A stretch of DNA of 64,000 bases, from assembly GCA_902362865.1 (NCBI GenBank), contig CABIYE010000001.1, positions 372,001-436,000 of the forward strand, written 5' to 3'. This DNA comes from Clostridiaceae bacterium. GTDB lineage: Bacteria > Bacillota > Clostridia > Lachnospirales > Lachnospiraceae. Within the stretch, counting starts at the first letter, position 1. Each line of letters opens with the position of its first letter. Under the pieces are notes generated by a model. That model did no database searches and had not been told where the DNA came from. It was given only the letters and a program-made list of their open reading frames with translations. Shown in pieces: positions 38,876 through 48,485 of this stretch. The position numbers and the translations under genes are program-made.

Positions 38876-39715
38876 ATGGATTATAAAGTGATTGTCGATA
38901 GCTGTGGAGAATTGACGGAGGAGATGAAGGTTTCCGGGCATTTTGAGACAGCGTCTTTGAGTATTGATGTTGATGAATATCATATCGTTGATGATGAAAG
39001 TTTTAACCAGCAGGAATTTTTGCGAATTGTGGCGGCGAGTCCGAATTGTCCAAAATCTTCCTGTCCATCGCCGGAGCGGTATATGGAAGGATTTCGATGT
39101 GATGCGGAGAGGGTGTATGCAGTTACTCTGTCATCTGAATTGAGTGGTTCGTATAACAGTGCAGTGCTCGGTAAGAATCTTTATCATGAAGAATACGGAG
39201 AGAAGGATATCCATGTATTTAATTCTAAATCAGCGTCTATTGGCGAGACATTGATTGCACTTAAGATAGCGGAATGTGAAGAGGCAGGAATGGACTTTGC
39301 GGAAGTCATTCGGACGGTTGAGGATTATATTGAAAGCCAGCACACATATTTTGTACTTGAATCATTAGAGACACTGAGGAAAAATGGCAGGTTGAGCGGT
39401 CTGAAAGCGGTAGTCGCAACTGCGCTGAATATTAAACCGGTCATGGGTTCCACACCCAAAGGGGAGATCTGTCAGTTAGGACAGGCGAGAGGAATTAAGA
39501 AGGCGCTTGGAAAGATGGTAGAGGAAGTTGTGAAGAATGCAGAAAATCCGTCTGAGAAAACGCTGGCAATCAGCCACTGTAACTGCAAAGAGCGTGCCCT
39601 TTGGGTGAAGGATTTGATTTTAGAAAAGATAAAGCCAAAAGATGTTATTGTCTTGGATACGGCCGGCATCAGCAGTATGTATGCTTCTGACGGTGGTGTG
39701 ATTGTCGTGATATAG
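38876..39715 (+). CDS. DegV family fatty-acid-binding protein
   Basis: The 279-residue protein starts DYKVIVDSCGELTEEM and contains CPKSSCPSPERYM, VYAVTLSSELSGSYNSA and FVLESLETLRKNGRLSG, all DegV hallmarks. The family binds fatty acids (FakB-type) for a kinase partner. ATG 38876 follows TGGGAGGATTGAA. The in-frame open region before it has no ribosome site. It is monocistronic here, with no fakA nearby. Confidence 0.9.
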   Translation: MDYKVIVDSCGELTEEMKVSGHFETASLSIDVDEYHIVDDESFNQQEFLRIVAASPNCPKSSCPSPERYMEGFRCDAERVYAVTLSSELSGSYNSAVLGKNLYHEEYGEKDIHVFNSKSASIGETLIALKIAECEEAGMDFAEVIRTVEDYIESQHTYFVLESLETLRKNGRLSGLKAVVATALNIKPVMGSTPKGEICQLGQARGIKKALGKMVEEVVKNAENPSEKTLAISHCNCKERALWVKDLILEKIKPKDVIVLDTAGISSMYASDGGVIVVI

Positions 39716-39728
39716 ATGTGAAATTGGG

Positions 39729-39757
39729 TTGTACAATTGGGCGGTTTGTGTTAGAAT
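39729..39757 (+). promoter_or_regulatory. Promoter of the small membrane protein gene
   Basis: TTGTAC (39729-39734), 17 bp, TAGAAT (39752-39757), about 30 bp before ATG 39788. Confidence 0.65.
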
Positions 39758-39787
39758 ACTACTAGTTGATAAAAAGGAGTACGTAGT

Positions 39788-40033
39788 ATGAGTCAGGAAA
39801 AGGTAAATAAATATAAAGAAGAAAAAGTGAACCGCAAGAAGAATATGAAGAAAGAAAAGATGGAGCGTCTGGTACGCCGGACAGTGGCCGCCCTGGTCGG
39901 GATTGTAATCATCGGATGGATTGGATATTCTGCTTACGATATTTATGAGACGAACCGTCCTAAGCAGACGGCGGAGATTAATTATGATGCCATTGATAAT
40001 TACCAGCAGGGACTGGACAGTGAGGCAGAATAA
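39788..40033 (+). CDS. Small single-pass membrane protein
   Basis: The 81-residue product has a very basic start (NKYKEEKVNRKKNMKKEKME), one membrane helix (TVAALVGIVIIGWIGYSAYD) and an acidic tail (DAIDNYQQGLDSEAE). RBS AAAAAGGAGTACGTAGT precedes ATG 39788. Its place upstream of mraZ may be conserved, but its role is unknown to me. Confidence 0.75.
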   Translation: MSQEKVNKYKEEKVNRKKNMKKEKMERLVRRTVAALVGIVIIGWIGYSAYDIYETNRPKQTAEINYDAIDNYQQGLDSEAE

Positions 40034-40061
40034 TAACAGAATAAGGGACAAATGTAATGGA

Positions 40062-40089
40062 GAACGGGAAGTTTACTTCCCGTTCTTTT
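40062..40089 (+). terminator. Terminator before the dcw cluster
   Basis: GAACGGGAAG-TTTA-CTTCCCGTTC forms a perfect 10-bp stem, followed by TTTTATT. Confidence 0.9.
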
Positions 40090-40181
40090 ATTATGGGGAA
40101 TTATCTGCTTTGCATTCTGTAGCGGAACACAGTATATAAAATACATGTCTGAACTATTACCTAAAAAAAGTAAAAAAGGGC

Positions 40182-40271
40182 TTGAAATCATAGAAAAAGT
40201 GTTTTACAATGGTTTCAAGTGGTAGAAAGTGGTGAAAAGTGGTATAAAGTGGAGTCAAAGTGGAGCCACTT
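40182..40271 (+). promoter_or_regulatory. dcw promoter with MraZ-binding boxes
   Basis: TTGAAA (40182-40187), 17 bp, TACAAT (40205-40210). Downstream of the -10, AAGTGG recurs at 40217, 40227, 40237, 40247 and 40258, at 10-11-bp steps. Such spaced GTGG boxes are the known binding pattern of MraZ, which represses its own operon. Confidence 0.88.
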
Positions 40272-40292
40272 TATGAAAGAAGGTGAGTTCTG

Positions 40293-40733
40293 ATGTTGAA
40301 AGGAGAATACAGCCATAATATTGATCCCAAAGGCCGGTTAATCATTCCGGCAAAGTTTCGTGACGATCTAGGGGAGAATTTCGTCATAACAAAAGGGATG
40401 GAAAATTGTCTGTATGTATATCCCGAGACAGAATGGAACGCCTTTGAAGAAAAACTTAACGCCCTGCCAACCACCACTGACAAGAAAGCCAGAGCTTTTG
40501 CTTATTTTTTTCAAGGGAGCGCGACAGACGGCGATCTTGATAAGCAAGGCAGAACACTGATTCCGTCTGTGCTGAGGAACTATGCGCAGCTTGATAAAGA
40601 GGTTGTGTTTATCGGTATGGGAAAGCGTGCCGAGATATGGGACAAGGCAAGATGGGAGAAGAAGAATGCTGAAGTGGAACTTAACATTGAAGATATTGCA
40701 TCGGATATGGAAGAGTGTGGATTCAGTATCTAG
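40293..40733 (+). CDS. mraZ: Transcriptional regulator MraZ
   Basis: The 146-residue protein has two AbrB-like half domains: [20 protein letters not shown] and [19 protein letters not shown]. MraZ forms a ring that binds the GTGG boxes seen upstream. GAAGGTGAGTTCTG precedes ATG 40293. It is the first gene of the division and wall cluster and overlaps nothing; rsmH starts 11 bp later. Confidence 0.96.
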   Translation: MLKGEYSHNIDPKGRLIIPAKFRDDLGENFVITKGMENCLYVYPETEWNAFEEKLNALPTTTDKKARAFAYFFQGSATDGDLDKQGRTLIPSVLRNYAQLDKEVVFIGMGKRAEIWDKARWEKKNAEVELNIEDIASDMEECGFSI

Positions 40734-40744
40734 AGGGAGAAGAT

Positions 40745-41680
40745 ATGGAATTCAAACACAGGTCAGTATTACTTGAAGAAACTGTAAATGGACTAAACAT
40801 TAAGCCGGACGGCATCTATGTAGATGGCACGCTTGGCGGCGGCGGACATGCCTATGAAGTGTGTGTGCGGCTGAATGACAAGGGGAGTATTGTAGGAATA
40901 GACCAGGATGAAGCAGCGATTGAAGCTGCCTCTATCCGATTAAAAGACTTCGGAGAGAAGGTTACGATAGTCAGGAGCAACTATTGTGATATGAAGTCGA
41001 GGCTCCATGAATTGGGCATTGACAAAGTCGATGGGATCATGCTTGATCTTGGCGTATCTTCGTATCAACTGGATACGCCGGAACGGGGATTCTCCTATCG
41101 CGAAGATGCAGCTCTGGATATGCGGATGGATAGGCGTCAGACAATGACGGCCAGAGACATCGTCAATGACTACAGTGAGATGGAACTCTATCGTGTGATC
41201 AGGGATTATGGTGAGGACAAGTTTGCGAAGAATATCGCCCGCCATATTGTTCTGGAACGCGAGAAGAGTTCCATCGAAACAACTGGGGAACTTACAGAGA
41301 TTATAAAGCATGCGATTCCGATGAAATATCAAAAAAAGTCGGGACATCCGGCAAAAAGAACATTCCAGGCAATCCGTATTGAATTAAACCGGGAATTGGA
41401 AGTTTTGAGAGATTCGTTGGATGATATGATTGAAATACTGAATCCTGGCGGAAGGCTGTGCATTATTACCTTCCATTCATTAGAAGACAGGATCGTAAAA
41501 AGTGCATTTAAAAAGAATGAAAATCCATGTACCTGTCCGAGCCATTTCCCGGTCTGTGTCTGTGGAAATGTTTCAAAGGGGAGGATTATTACAAAAAAGC
41601 CTATTCTGCCAAGTGTAGAAGAGCAGGAAAGTAATAGCCGTTCTAAGAGCGCGAAGCTCAGGATTTTTGAAAGGGTATAA
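40745..41680 (+). CDS. rsmH: 16S rRNA (cytosine-1402-N4)-methyltransferase RsmH
   Basis: The 311-residue protein has SAM motif [13 protein letters not shown], then [20 protein letters not shown] and later [20 protein letters not shown], the standard RsmH (MraW) signatures. It modifies C1402 of 16S rRNA. ATG 40745 follows AGAGGGAGAAGAT. Confidence 0.96.
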   Translation: MEFKHRSVLLEETVNGLNIKPDGIYVDGTLGGGGHAYEVCVRLNDKGSIVGIDQDEAAIEAASIRLKDFGEKVTIVRSNYCDMKSRLHELGIDKVDGIMLDLGVSSYQLDTPERGFSYREDAALDMRMDRRQTMTARDIVNDYSEMELYRVIRDYGEDKFAKNIARHIVLEREKSSIETTGELTEIIKHAIPMKYQKKSGHPAKRTFQAIRIELNRELEVLRDSLDDMIEILNPGGRLCIITFHSLEDRIVKSAFKKNENPCTCPSHFPVCVCGNVSKGRIITKKPILPSVEEQESNSRSKSAKLRIFERV

Positions 41681-41711
41681 ATAATTTGATTCATAAGAAA
41701 GGGTGAGCGGC

Positions 41712-42254
41712 ATGGCAGGAAGAACTGCTTCAACAAGAAGGTCACGCAGATATTATAACAATGCAGATTCCATGCGCCAGATGTATGTGTATGGCAATGC
41801 CGTGGAAAAACCGGCGTATGAGCCAAAAACGTCGGTAAAGAAGACAAGAAAAGAGAAGAAAATAAGTGCGCAGGTGCGCAGAAATCGGAAGAAAGCATTG
41901 CGCCTGAATAAAGGTTATGTTGTTTTTATGACGATAGCTGCGGTTTTGGCGCTGGTTGTGTGTGTGAATTATGTGAAATTACAGTCTCAGATAACCAGCA
42001 GGTCTAAAAATATTTCTGCTTTGCAGGAAGAGCTGGCGTCTATGAAAGAAGAAAATACAACCAGGTATAATGTGCTTGTAGATTCTGTTACATTGGAAGA
42101 AGTTGAAGACAAGGCAAAGAATGAGCTTGGCATGGTTCCGGCTAATGATAGTCAGATTGTAGAGTATGAGAATTCTTCTGACGACTATGTGAAGCAATAC
42201 GAAGAAATTCCGGAGGACGGCGTAGTGGCAAGTTCAAAAAACGTACAGAATTAA
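41712..42254 (+). CDS. ftsL: FtsL-like division protein
   Basis: The 180-residue protein has a basic cytoplasmic part (KKTRKEKKISAQVRRNRKK), one membrane helix (YVVFMTIAAVLALVVCVNYV), and an extracellular coiled coil (LQEELASMKEENTTRYNVLV), followed by ELGMVPAN. This fits the septum-formation initiator/FtsL family. I prefer ATG 41712 after AAAGGGTGAGCGGC; GTG 41703 is in frame but closer to the ribosome site. It lies between rsmH and a class B PBP gene as usual. Confidence 0.82.
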   Translation: MAGRTASTRRSRRYYNNADSMRQMYVYGNAVEKPAYEPKTSVKKTRKEKKISAQVRRNRKKALRLNKGYVVFMTIAAVLALVVCVNYVKLQSQITSRSKNISALQEELASMKEENTTRYNVLVDSVTLEEVEDKAKNELGMVPANDSQIVEYENSSDDYVKQYEEIPEDGVVASSKNVQN

Positions 42255-42264
42255 GGGGGAGACT

Positions 42265-44268
42265 ATGGCGAAGAAAAAAAGTGCGTTGAGAAAAAAGTTT
42301 CCTAAATTTATGCAGAAAAAGCTAGTAATGCTCTATGTGGCAATTATACTAGCTTTTGTTGGTCTAGTAGGAAGAATTACATACATTAATGCCTCGAAAG
42401 GCGATGAATATACAAAACTTGTGTTAGAACAGCAGCAGTATGACAGTAGGACGATTCCTTATAAGCGCGGGGATATCCTTGACAGGAATGGCACGAAGCT
42501 TGCCACAAGCGAGCGTGTTTATAATGTCATTCTGGATGTAAAAGCAATGCTCAGTGACGAAGATTATGTTGAACCAACGATTCGGGTGTTGACAGATTGT
42601 TTTGGTGTTGACGAGGCGACAGTAAGAGCATTAATTCAGGAGAATCCGGATAGCAGATATGAGCCTTTGTTAAAAGGAATTGATTATAATAAAGCGAAGG
42701 AATTTGAAGAGATTGATGCAGATGAGGAAAATTATCCTGATGTACAAGGAATCTGGCTGGAAGAAGATTATGTAAGAAATTATCCTTATAACACGCTGGC
42801 GAGTGATGTTCTGGGATTTACGGTAGATGGGAATGTGGGGAATGCGGGAATTGAGGCGTCCTATAATTCCATCTTGAATGGAACTGACGGAAGGGAATAT
42901 GGATATCTGGATCAGGATTCTACTGTTGAACATACAGTAAAAGAACCTGTAAACGGCAGCACAGTAGTCTCTACAATTGATCTTCAGGTGCAGAGTATTG
43001 TGGAAAAGCATATACTTGCTTTTAATGAAGAGCATAGAAATGAGGCGTCAGTTGGAGAGGGAAGCGCTAATACGGGCGTGATTGTTATGAATCCGCAGAA
43101 CGGAGAAATTATAGCAGAAGCTTCGTATCCCAATTTTGATTTGAATAATCCGAGGGAGTTATCTGCTTATTATACACAAGAACAGCTTAGTGCTATGACT
43201 GATGAAGAACAGATAGAAGCGTTAAATGCTCTGTGGAGAAATTTTTGTGTCAGCGATACCTATGAGCCGGGTTCGACGATAAAGCCATTTACGGTGGCAG
43301 CAGGATTGGAGACGGGGGCACTTACAGGTGATGAGTATTTTAACTGCGGCGGTATGCTGCATGTGGGAGATCATGATATTCATTGTATTAACCGGAGTGG
43401 TCATGGAACACAGTCACTGAAGGAAGCGGTGGAGAATTCTTGTAATGTGGCTTTGATGCAGATTGGCAGCATGATTGGTGTAGATGATTTTTGTAAATAT
43501 CAGCATATTTTTGGCTTTGGCGAACTGACGGGCATAGACCTTCCCGGAGATGCCTCTACGGCCGGTCTTTTGTATACACCGGAAAATATGGATGACGCCA
43601 GTTTGGCAACCAATGCATTTGGGCAGAATTTTAATGTGACGATGACACAACTTATAGCGGGATTCTGTTCTTTGATTAATGGCGGAGAGTATTATGAACC
43701 TCATATTGTAAAACAGATACAGGATGAAAATGGGAATATAATCAGTAATGAGGAACCTGTTCTGGTAAAGAGAACCATTTCTCAGGAAACCAGTACGATG
43801 GTAAAAGATTATATGCGGGGAGTTGTGCTGAACGGAAGCGGCAATAAGGCAGATATGGAAGCGTACGAAGTCGGAGGTAAAACAGGAACGGCGGAGAAGC
43901 TTCCCAGAGACAATGGAAAATATCTGGTTTCTTTTATTGGTTATGCACCGCAGGAGAATCCGGAGGTGGTTATCTATGTGGTAATTGATGAGCCAAATGC
44001 TGAGGATCAGGCACAGAGTGCATTTGCTGTACAGCTCGCAAGAGATATTATGGATGAAATATTCCCATATCTTGGAATTACAAAAATTCCGGGTTCAGAG
44101 AATACGACCGCGGAGGATGAGATGACAGAAGATACGGATGAGTCTTATGATGAGGAGACGTCGGATGATGAATCTTATGATGACTCCTATGATGACTCCT
44201 ATGATGACGAATCCTATGACGAGTATTATGATGAATCTTATGACGAGTACTATGATGAATATGAATAA
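42265..44268 (+). CDS. Class B penicillin-binding protein (PBP2, FtsI/SpoVD type) with acidic tail
   Basis: The 667-residue transpeptidase has a membrane helix (LVMLYVAIILAFVGLVGRIT), a dimerisation domain with RGDILDRNGTKLATS, and the active-site triad: SxxK in EPGSTIKPF, SxN in ENSCNVAL and KTG in GGKTGTAE. No PASTA domain is seen. The last ~50 residues are an Asp/Glu/Tyr/Ser tail with repeats such as DDSYDDSYDDESYDEYYDE. It cross-links peptidoglycan at the septum or spore, probably with the SEDS protein of the cluster. ATG 42265 follows AAGGGGGAGACT. Confidence 0.9.
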   Translation: MAKKKSALRKKFPKFMQKKLVMLYVAIILAFVGLVGRITYINASKGDEYTKLVLEQQQYDSRTIPYKRGDILDRNGTKLATSERVYNVILDVKAMLSDEDYVEPTIRVLTDCFGVDEATVRALIQENPDSRYEPLLKGIDYNKAKEFEEIDADEENYPDVQGIWLEEDYVRNYPYNTLASDVLGFTVDGNVGNAGIEASYNSILNGTDGREYGYLDQDSTVEHTVKEPVNGSTVVSTIDLQVQSIVEKHILAFNEEHRNEASVGEGSANTGVIVMNPQNGEIIAEASYPNFDLNNPRELSAYYTQEQLSAMTDEEQIEALNALWRNFCVSDTYEPGSTIKPFTVAAGLETGALTGDEYFNCGGMLHVGDHDIHCINRSGHGTQSLKEAVENSCNVALMQIGSMIGVDDFCKYQHIFGFGELTGIDLPGDASTAGLLYTPENMDDASLATNAFGQNFNVTMTQLIAGFCSLINGGEYYEPHIVKQIQDENGNIISNEEPVLVKRTISQETSTMVKDYMRGVVLNGSGNKADMEAYEVGGKTGTAEKLPRDNGKYLVSFIGYAPQENPEVVIYVVIDEPNAEDQAQSAFAVQLARDIMDEIFPYLGITKIPGSENTTAEDEMTEDTDESYDEETSDDESYDDSYDDSYDDESYDEYYDESYDEYYDEYE

Positions 44269-44287
44269 AATATGATATCTGGAATAA

Positions 44288-44338
44288 CCTTGCAGGAGCG
44301 TTAATAAATTATAACAATAGTTTCTGCGAGGTTTTTTC
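44288..44338 (+). terminator. Terminator-like hairpin overlapping the ribosome site of the next gene
   Basis: CCTTGCAG (44288-44295) pairs along its full length, with one wobble, with CTGCGAGG (44324-44331), followed by six T. The right arm includes GCGAGG, the likely ribosome site of the TTG start at 44341, so the hairpin could limit both transcription and translation of the second PBP. Confidence 0.6.
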
Positions 44339-44340
44339 GT

Positions 44341-46065
44341 TTGAAGAATAAGACATATAATAAGAAAAAAATATTTATTGTATTTATTGCCGCCTTTCTT
44401 ATTATCCTTTTTCTGATAGGAAGGCTTGTCTATCTTATGGTATTTGATGCGGAGTACTATCAGAAAAAGGCGGAAGAGCTGCATGAACGGGAGCGGGATA
44501 TTAAGGCGGCCAGGGGAGAAATTGTGGATGTGAATGGTACTGTTCTTGCAACCAATAAGACAGTTTGTACTATTTCGGTCATCCACAGTCAGATAAAGGA
44601 GCCGGAAGAGGTGATAAAAAAACTTTCTTCTATTCTGGAACTGGACGAGGAAACGGTAAGAAAACGAGTGGAAAAGGTATCTTCTATCGAAAGAATTAAG
44701 ACAAATGTAGAGAAAGAGACGGGAGATGAGATTCGTAATCTGGAATTAGAAGGCGTAAAGGTAGACGAAGATTTTAAGCGGTATTATCCCTACAATGAGC
44801 TGGCTTCTACGGTACTTGGATTTACCGGAGGGGATAACCAGGGAATTATTGGATTGGAAGTAAAATACGAAGAATATTTAAAAGGGCAGGATGGGAAGAT
44901 TTTAACTACTACAGACGCAAGGGGAGTGGAACTGGAAGGGGTTGCGGAAGACCGCATGGAACCTGTGGCTGGTGATACCCTTCAAATTAGTATGGATTAT
45001 AACGTGCAGATGTATGCGCAGCAGATGGCAGAAAAGGTTATGGAGGAAAAGCAGGCAGACGGGGTTTCGATTATTCTGATGAATCCGAAGAACGGAGAAA
45101 TATTGACAATGGTAAATGTACCGGAATTTAATCTGAATGATCCGTTTACGCTGAATACAGGAGCTGACGGGAATAGTCTCACCGAGGAAGAAAAGCAGGA
45201 CGCATTGAATCAGATGTGGAGAAACCGGTGTATTAATGATACCTATGAGCCGGGTTCGACTTTTAAAATTATTACTTCATCTGCCTGTCTGGAGGAAGGT
45301 GTGGTAAATCTTACAGATAATTTCAGCTGTCCCGGATATCGTGTAGTGGAAGACCGGAAGATACGATGCCATAAGGTAGGCGGACACGGAGCGGAAACCT
45401 TTGTGCAGGGGGTTCAGAACTCCTGTAATCCGGTATTTATTGATATTGGGCTGAGACTAGGGGCTGATAAATTCTGTGATTATTTTGAAAAATTCGGTTT
45501 GATGGGGATGACCGGAGTAGACTTGCCCGGTGAGGCGTCTACCATTATGCATAAGCGAGAAAATATTGGATTGGTGGAACTTGCGACTATGACGTTCGGT
45601 CAGTCCTTTCAGGTTACTCCCATGCAGATGGCGGCGACGGTCAGTTCTTTGATTAATGGTGGAACCAGGGTTATCCCACATTTTGGAGTCCGGGTTCTTA
45701 CGAAAGAAGGAGAAGAGGTGGAGACATTGAGGTATGACAGCGGTGAGAGGATTCTTTCGGAAGATGTTTCTGAAACGATGCGAACAATTCTGGAAAGTGT
45801 TGTATCCGAAGGATCCGGCAAAAACGGGGCGGTAGAAGGATACCGGATCGGTGGTAAGACTGCTACATCCCAGACACTTCCCAGAAGCGCTAACAAATAC
45901 ATTTCTTCTTTTATTGGATTCGCTCCGGCGGATGATCCTCAGGTTCTCGGAATGTGTATTATCTATAATCCCCAGGGAGTCTATTATGGAGGAACGATTG
46001 CGGCTCCGGTAATCGGTAAAATTTTTGAAAATGTCCTTCCCTATCTTGGCATTGAAAAAGAGTAG
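44341..46065 (+). CDS. Class B penicillin-binding protein (PBP2, SpoVD/FtsI type)
   Basis: The 574-residue transpeptidase begins at TTG 44341 with a membrane helix (IFIVFIAAFLIILFLIGRLV). Further motifs are AARGEIVDVNGTVLATN, the SxxK in EPGSTFKII and the SxN in QNSCNPVF. The third motif reads GGKTATSQ, that is KTA in place of the common KTG. No PASTA domain is present. It is a paralogue of the preceding gene, about 50 bp away. One copy may serve vegetative division and the other spore cortex synthesis, but I cannot tell which. Confidence 0.88.
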   Translation: MKNKTYNKKKIFIVFIAAFLIILFLIGRLVYLMVFDAEYYQKKAEELHERERDIKAARGEIVDVNGTVLATNKTVCTISVIHSQIKEPEEVIKKLSSILELDEETVRKRVEKVSSIERIKTNVEKETGDEIRNLELEGVKVDEDFKRYYPYNELASTVLGFTGGDNQGIIGLEVKYEEYLKGQDGKILTTTDARGVELEGVAEDRMEPVAGDTLQISMDYNVQMYAQQMAEKVMEEKQADGVSIILMNPKNGEILTMVNVPEFNLNDPFTLNTGADGNSLTEEEKQDALNQMWRNRCINDTYEPGSTFKIITSSACLEEGVVNLTDNFSCPGYRVVEDRKIRCHKVGGHGAETFVQGVQNSCNPVFIDIGLRLGADKFCDYFEKFGLMGMTGVDLPGEASTIMHKRENIGLVELATMTFGQSFQVTPMQMAATVSSLINGGTRVIPHFGVRVLTKEGEEVETLRYDSGERILSEDVSETMRTILESVVSEGSGKNGAVEGYRIGGKTATSQTLPRSANKYISSFIGFAPADDPQVLGMCIIYNPQGVYYGGTIAAPVIGKIFENVLPYLGIEKE

Positions 46066-46129
46066 GAAATGAAGTATACTATTGTAAGTCGAAAAAAGAG
46101 ATTAACAAAAGAAGTAAAGAGGTGTATAT

Positions 46130-47086
46130 ATGGATTACAAGGTGTTTATACCAGTATTGATTTCCTTTGCATTGAGTGTGATAATGGGGCCGCTGATTAT
46201 CCCGGTGCTGCGTAAATTGAAAATGGGGCAGACAGAGCGGGAAGAAGGGGTGCAGTCACATTTAAAGAAGGCAGGAACGCCAACTATGGGCGGTGTCATC
46301 ATTCTTCTCAGTGTTGTAATAACATCCGTGTTTTATATTAAGGATTATCCGAAGATTATTCCTATTTTATTTGTGACGCTGGGATTTGGATTGATTGGAT
46401 TTTTGGATGATTATCTGAAGGTGGTTATGAAGCGCTCCGATGGATTGTTCCCCAAACAGAAGATGGCGCTTCAGATTCTGGTTACGGCGGTGTTTGCGTT
46501 CTATATTGTTCGTTTTACGGATGTTCCGCTTACCATGTTGATTCCGTTTTCTGGAGGAAAATATCTGGATATTGGCTGGCTGGCGATTCCGCTTCTTTTT
46601 GTAGCAGTGATCGGCACGGTAAACGGGGTCAATTTTACAGACGGTCTTGATGGTCTTGCCTCCAGTGTGACGGTTTTGGTAGCTACGTTCTTTACGGTAG
46701 TGGCAATCGGGACGAAGAGCGGGATAGAGCCGATTACCTGCGCAGTAGTAGGAGCTTTACTCGGCTTTCTGCTTTTTAATGTGTATCCGGCAAGCGTATT
46801 TATGGGAGATACAGGTTCACTGGCGCTGGGAGGATTTGTGGCATCCACGGCGTATATGCTTCAGATGCCGATATTTATTATGATTGTGGGCCTGGTTTAT
46901 CTGGTAGAAGTATTAAGTGTTATGATTCAGGTAACATATTTTAAAAAGACCGGAGGCAAGCGGTTTTTTAAGATGGCGCCAATTCATCATCATTTTGAAT
47001 TGTGCGGGTGGTCCGAAACAAGAGTTGTGGCAGTATTTTCAATTATTACGACAATTCTCTGCCTGATTGCGTTGATGGCAATGTAG
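46130..47086 (+). CDS. mraY: Phospho-N-acetylmuramoyl-pentapeptide transferase MraY
   Basis: The 318-residue membrane enzyme has SHLKKAGTPTMGGVIIL, GFLDDYLKVV, NFTDGLDGLASS and MAPIHHHFELCGW, with the conserved Asp and His residues. It makes lipid I. RBS AAGAGGTGTATAT precedes ATG 46130. The usual murE, murF and murG neighbours are missing from this cluster. Confidence 0.97.
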   Translation: MDYKVFIPVLISFALSVIMGPLIIPVLRKLKMGQTEREEGVQSHLKKAGTPTMGGVIILLSVVITSVFYIKDYPKIIPILFVTLGFGLIGFLDDYLKVVMKRSDGLFPKQKMALQILVTAVFAFYIVRFTDVPLTMLIPFSGGKYLDIGWLAIPLLFVAVIGTVNGVNFTDGLDGLASSVTVLVATFFTVVAIGTKSGIEPITCAVVGALLGFLLFNVYPASVFMGDTGSLALGGFVASTAYMLQMPIFIMIVGLVYLVEVLSVMIQVTYFKKTGGKRFFKMAPIHHHFELCGWSETRVVAVFSIITTILCLIALMAM

Positions 47087-47117
47087 CAGAGCAGTGATTT
47101 TGTACGGGGAGGATATT

Positions 47118-48470
47118 ATGGAAGTAGCAGAAAAAAAGGTTCTGGTGTTTGGTTCCGGTATCAGTGGAATCGGGGCTGCGGGACTTTTGGAAGAACGTGG
47201 AGCGAAAGTTGTATTATATGACGGTAATGAGAAGCTTGACAGACAGGCAGTAAAAGATCAGCTTGGTACAGACAGCAAAACAGAGATTGTGCTGGGGGCT
47301 TTTCCGGAGGAATTGCTGGGTGTGCTGGATATGGTAATTATCAGTCCGGGTGTTCCCACAGATCTTCCGATTGTAAAGAAAATGCATGAGAAGAAGATTC
47401 CGGTGATTGGTGAGATTGAGCTTGCTTATCAGCTTGGAAAAGGCGAGGTGCTGGCAATTACAGGGACGAACGGAAAGACGACGACGACGGCGCTTTTGGG
47501 AGAGATTATGAAGAATGACCGGGAAAGTGTTTTTGTGGTTGGAAATATTGGAAATCCTTATACGACGGTAGTTGATGATACCCGGGAAGATTCTGTTATC
47601 GTGGCTGAGATGAGCAGCTTTCAACTGGAAAGTACGGATGCCTTCCGCCCCAGAGTCTCTGCAATTCTGAATCTGACACCGGATCATCTGAACCGTCATC
47701 ACACGATGGAAGCTTATATTCAGGCGAAGATGAATATTGCGAAGAACCAGACGCAGAACGATGTCTGTGTATTGAATTATGAAGATGAAGTTCTCAGAAA
47801 GTTTGGAGAAAAGATAGAGGCTCAGGTTCTGTATTTTAGCAGCAGGCGTAAGCTGGAAAAGGGAATTTATCTGGAAGATGGGAATATTATTTATAAAAAC
47901 CCGGAAGAATGTCTGGTATGTAATGTAAAGGAGCTGAAACTTCTGGGAATGCATAATTTTGAAAATGTCATGGCGGCGGTGGCGATGGCGGCTGCTTACG
48001 GTGTACCAATGGAGAAAATACGAGAGAGCGTCAGGACGTTTGCAGGGGTGGAACACAGAATAGAATTTGTGGCAGAAAAAAATGGAGTTGCCTATTATAA
48101 TGATTCCAAGGGCACGAACCCGGATGCTGCCATCAGAGGAATCCAGGCAATGAACCGTCCGACTGTGCTGATTGGCGGAGGGTATGATAAGAATTCCGAT
48201 TACAAAGAGTGGCTTATGAGCTTTGACGGAAAGGTAAAAGAACTTGTCCTGATCGGTCAGACGAAGGAGAAGATCGCAGAAGAAGCAAGAGAGTGCGGAT
48301 TGCATAATATTACGCTGGCGGACACTTTTGAAGAAGCAATGGATGTTTGTATCCGTACTGCTAAGCCGGGAGATGCTGTCCTTCTTTCACCGGCATGTGC
48401 AAGTTGGGGGATGTTTAAAAATTACGAAGAGCGGGGAGATAAATTTAAAGAAATTGTAAATTCCTTATAA
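47118..48470 (+). CDS. murD: UDP-N-acetylmuramoylalanine--D-glutamate ligase MurD
   Basis: The 450-residue ligase has the N-terminal Rossmann-like start VLVFGSGISGIGAAGLLEER, the ATP loop AITGTNGKTTTTALLGE, the EMSSFQLE motif, LNLTPDHLNRH and the C-terminal YYNDSKGTNPDAAI. It adds D-Glu to UDP-MurNAc-L-Ala. ATG 47118 follows CGGGGAGGATATT. Confidence 0.96.
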   Translation: MEVAEKKVLVFGSGISGIGAAGLLEERGAKVVLYDGNEKLDRQAVKDQLGTDSKTEIVLGAFPEELLGVLDMVIISPGVPTDLPIVKKMHEKKIPVIGEIELAYQLGKGEVLAITGTNGKTTTTALLGEIMKNDRESVFVVGNIGNPYTTVVDDTREDSVIVAEMSSFQLESTDAFRPRVSAILNLTPDHLNRHHTMEAYIQAKMNIAKNQTQNDVCVLNYEDEVLRKFGEKIEAQVLYFSSRRKLEKGIYLEDGNIIYKNPEECLVCNVKELKLLGMHNFENVMAAVAMAAAYGVPMEKIRESVRTFAGVEHRIEFVAEKNGVAYYNDSKGTNPDAAIRGIQAMNRPTVLIGGGYDKNSDYKEWLMSFDGKVKELVLIGQTKEKIAEEARECGLHNITLADTFEEAMDVCIRTAKPGDAVLLSPACASWGMFKNYEERGDKFKEIVNSL

Positions 48471-48485
48471 GGAGAGGGCTTCAGG

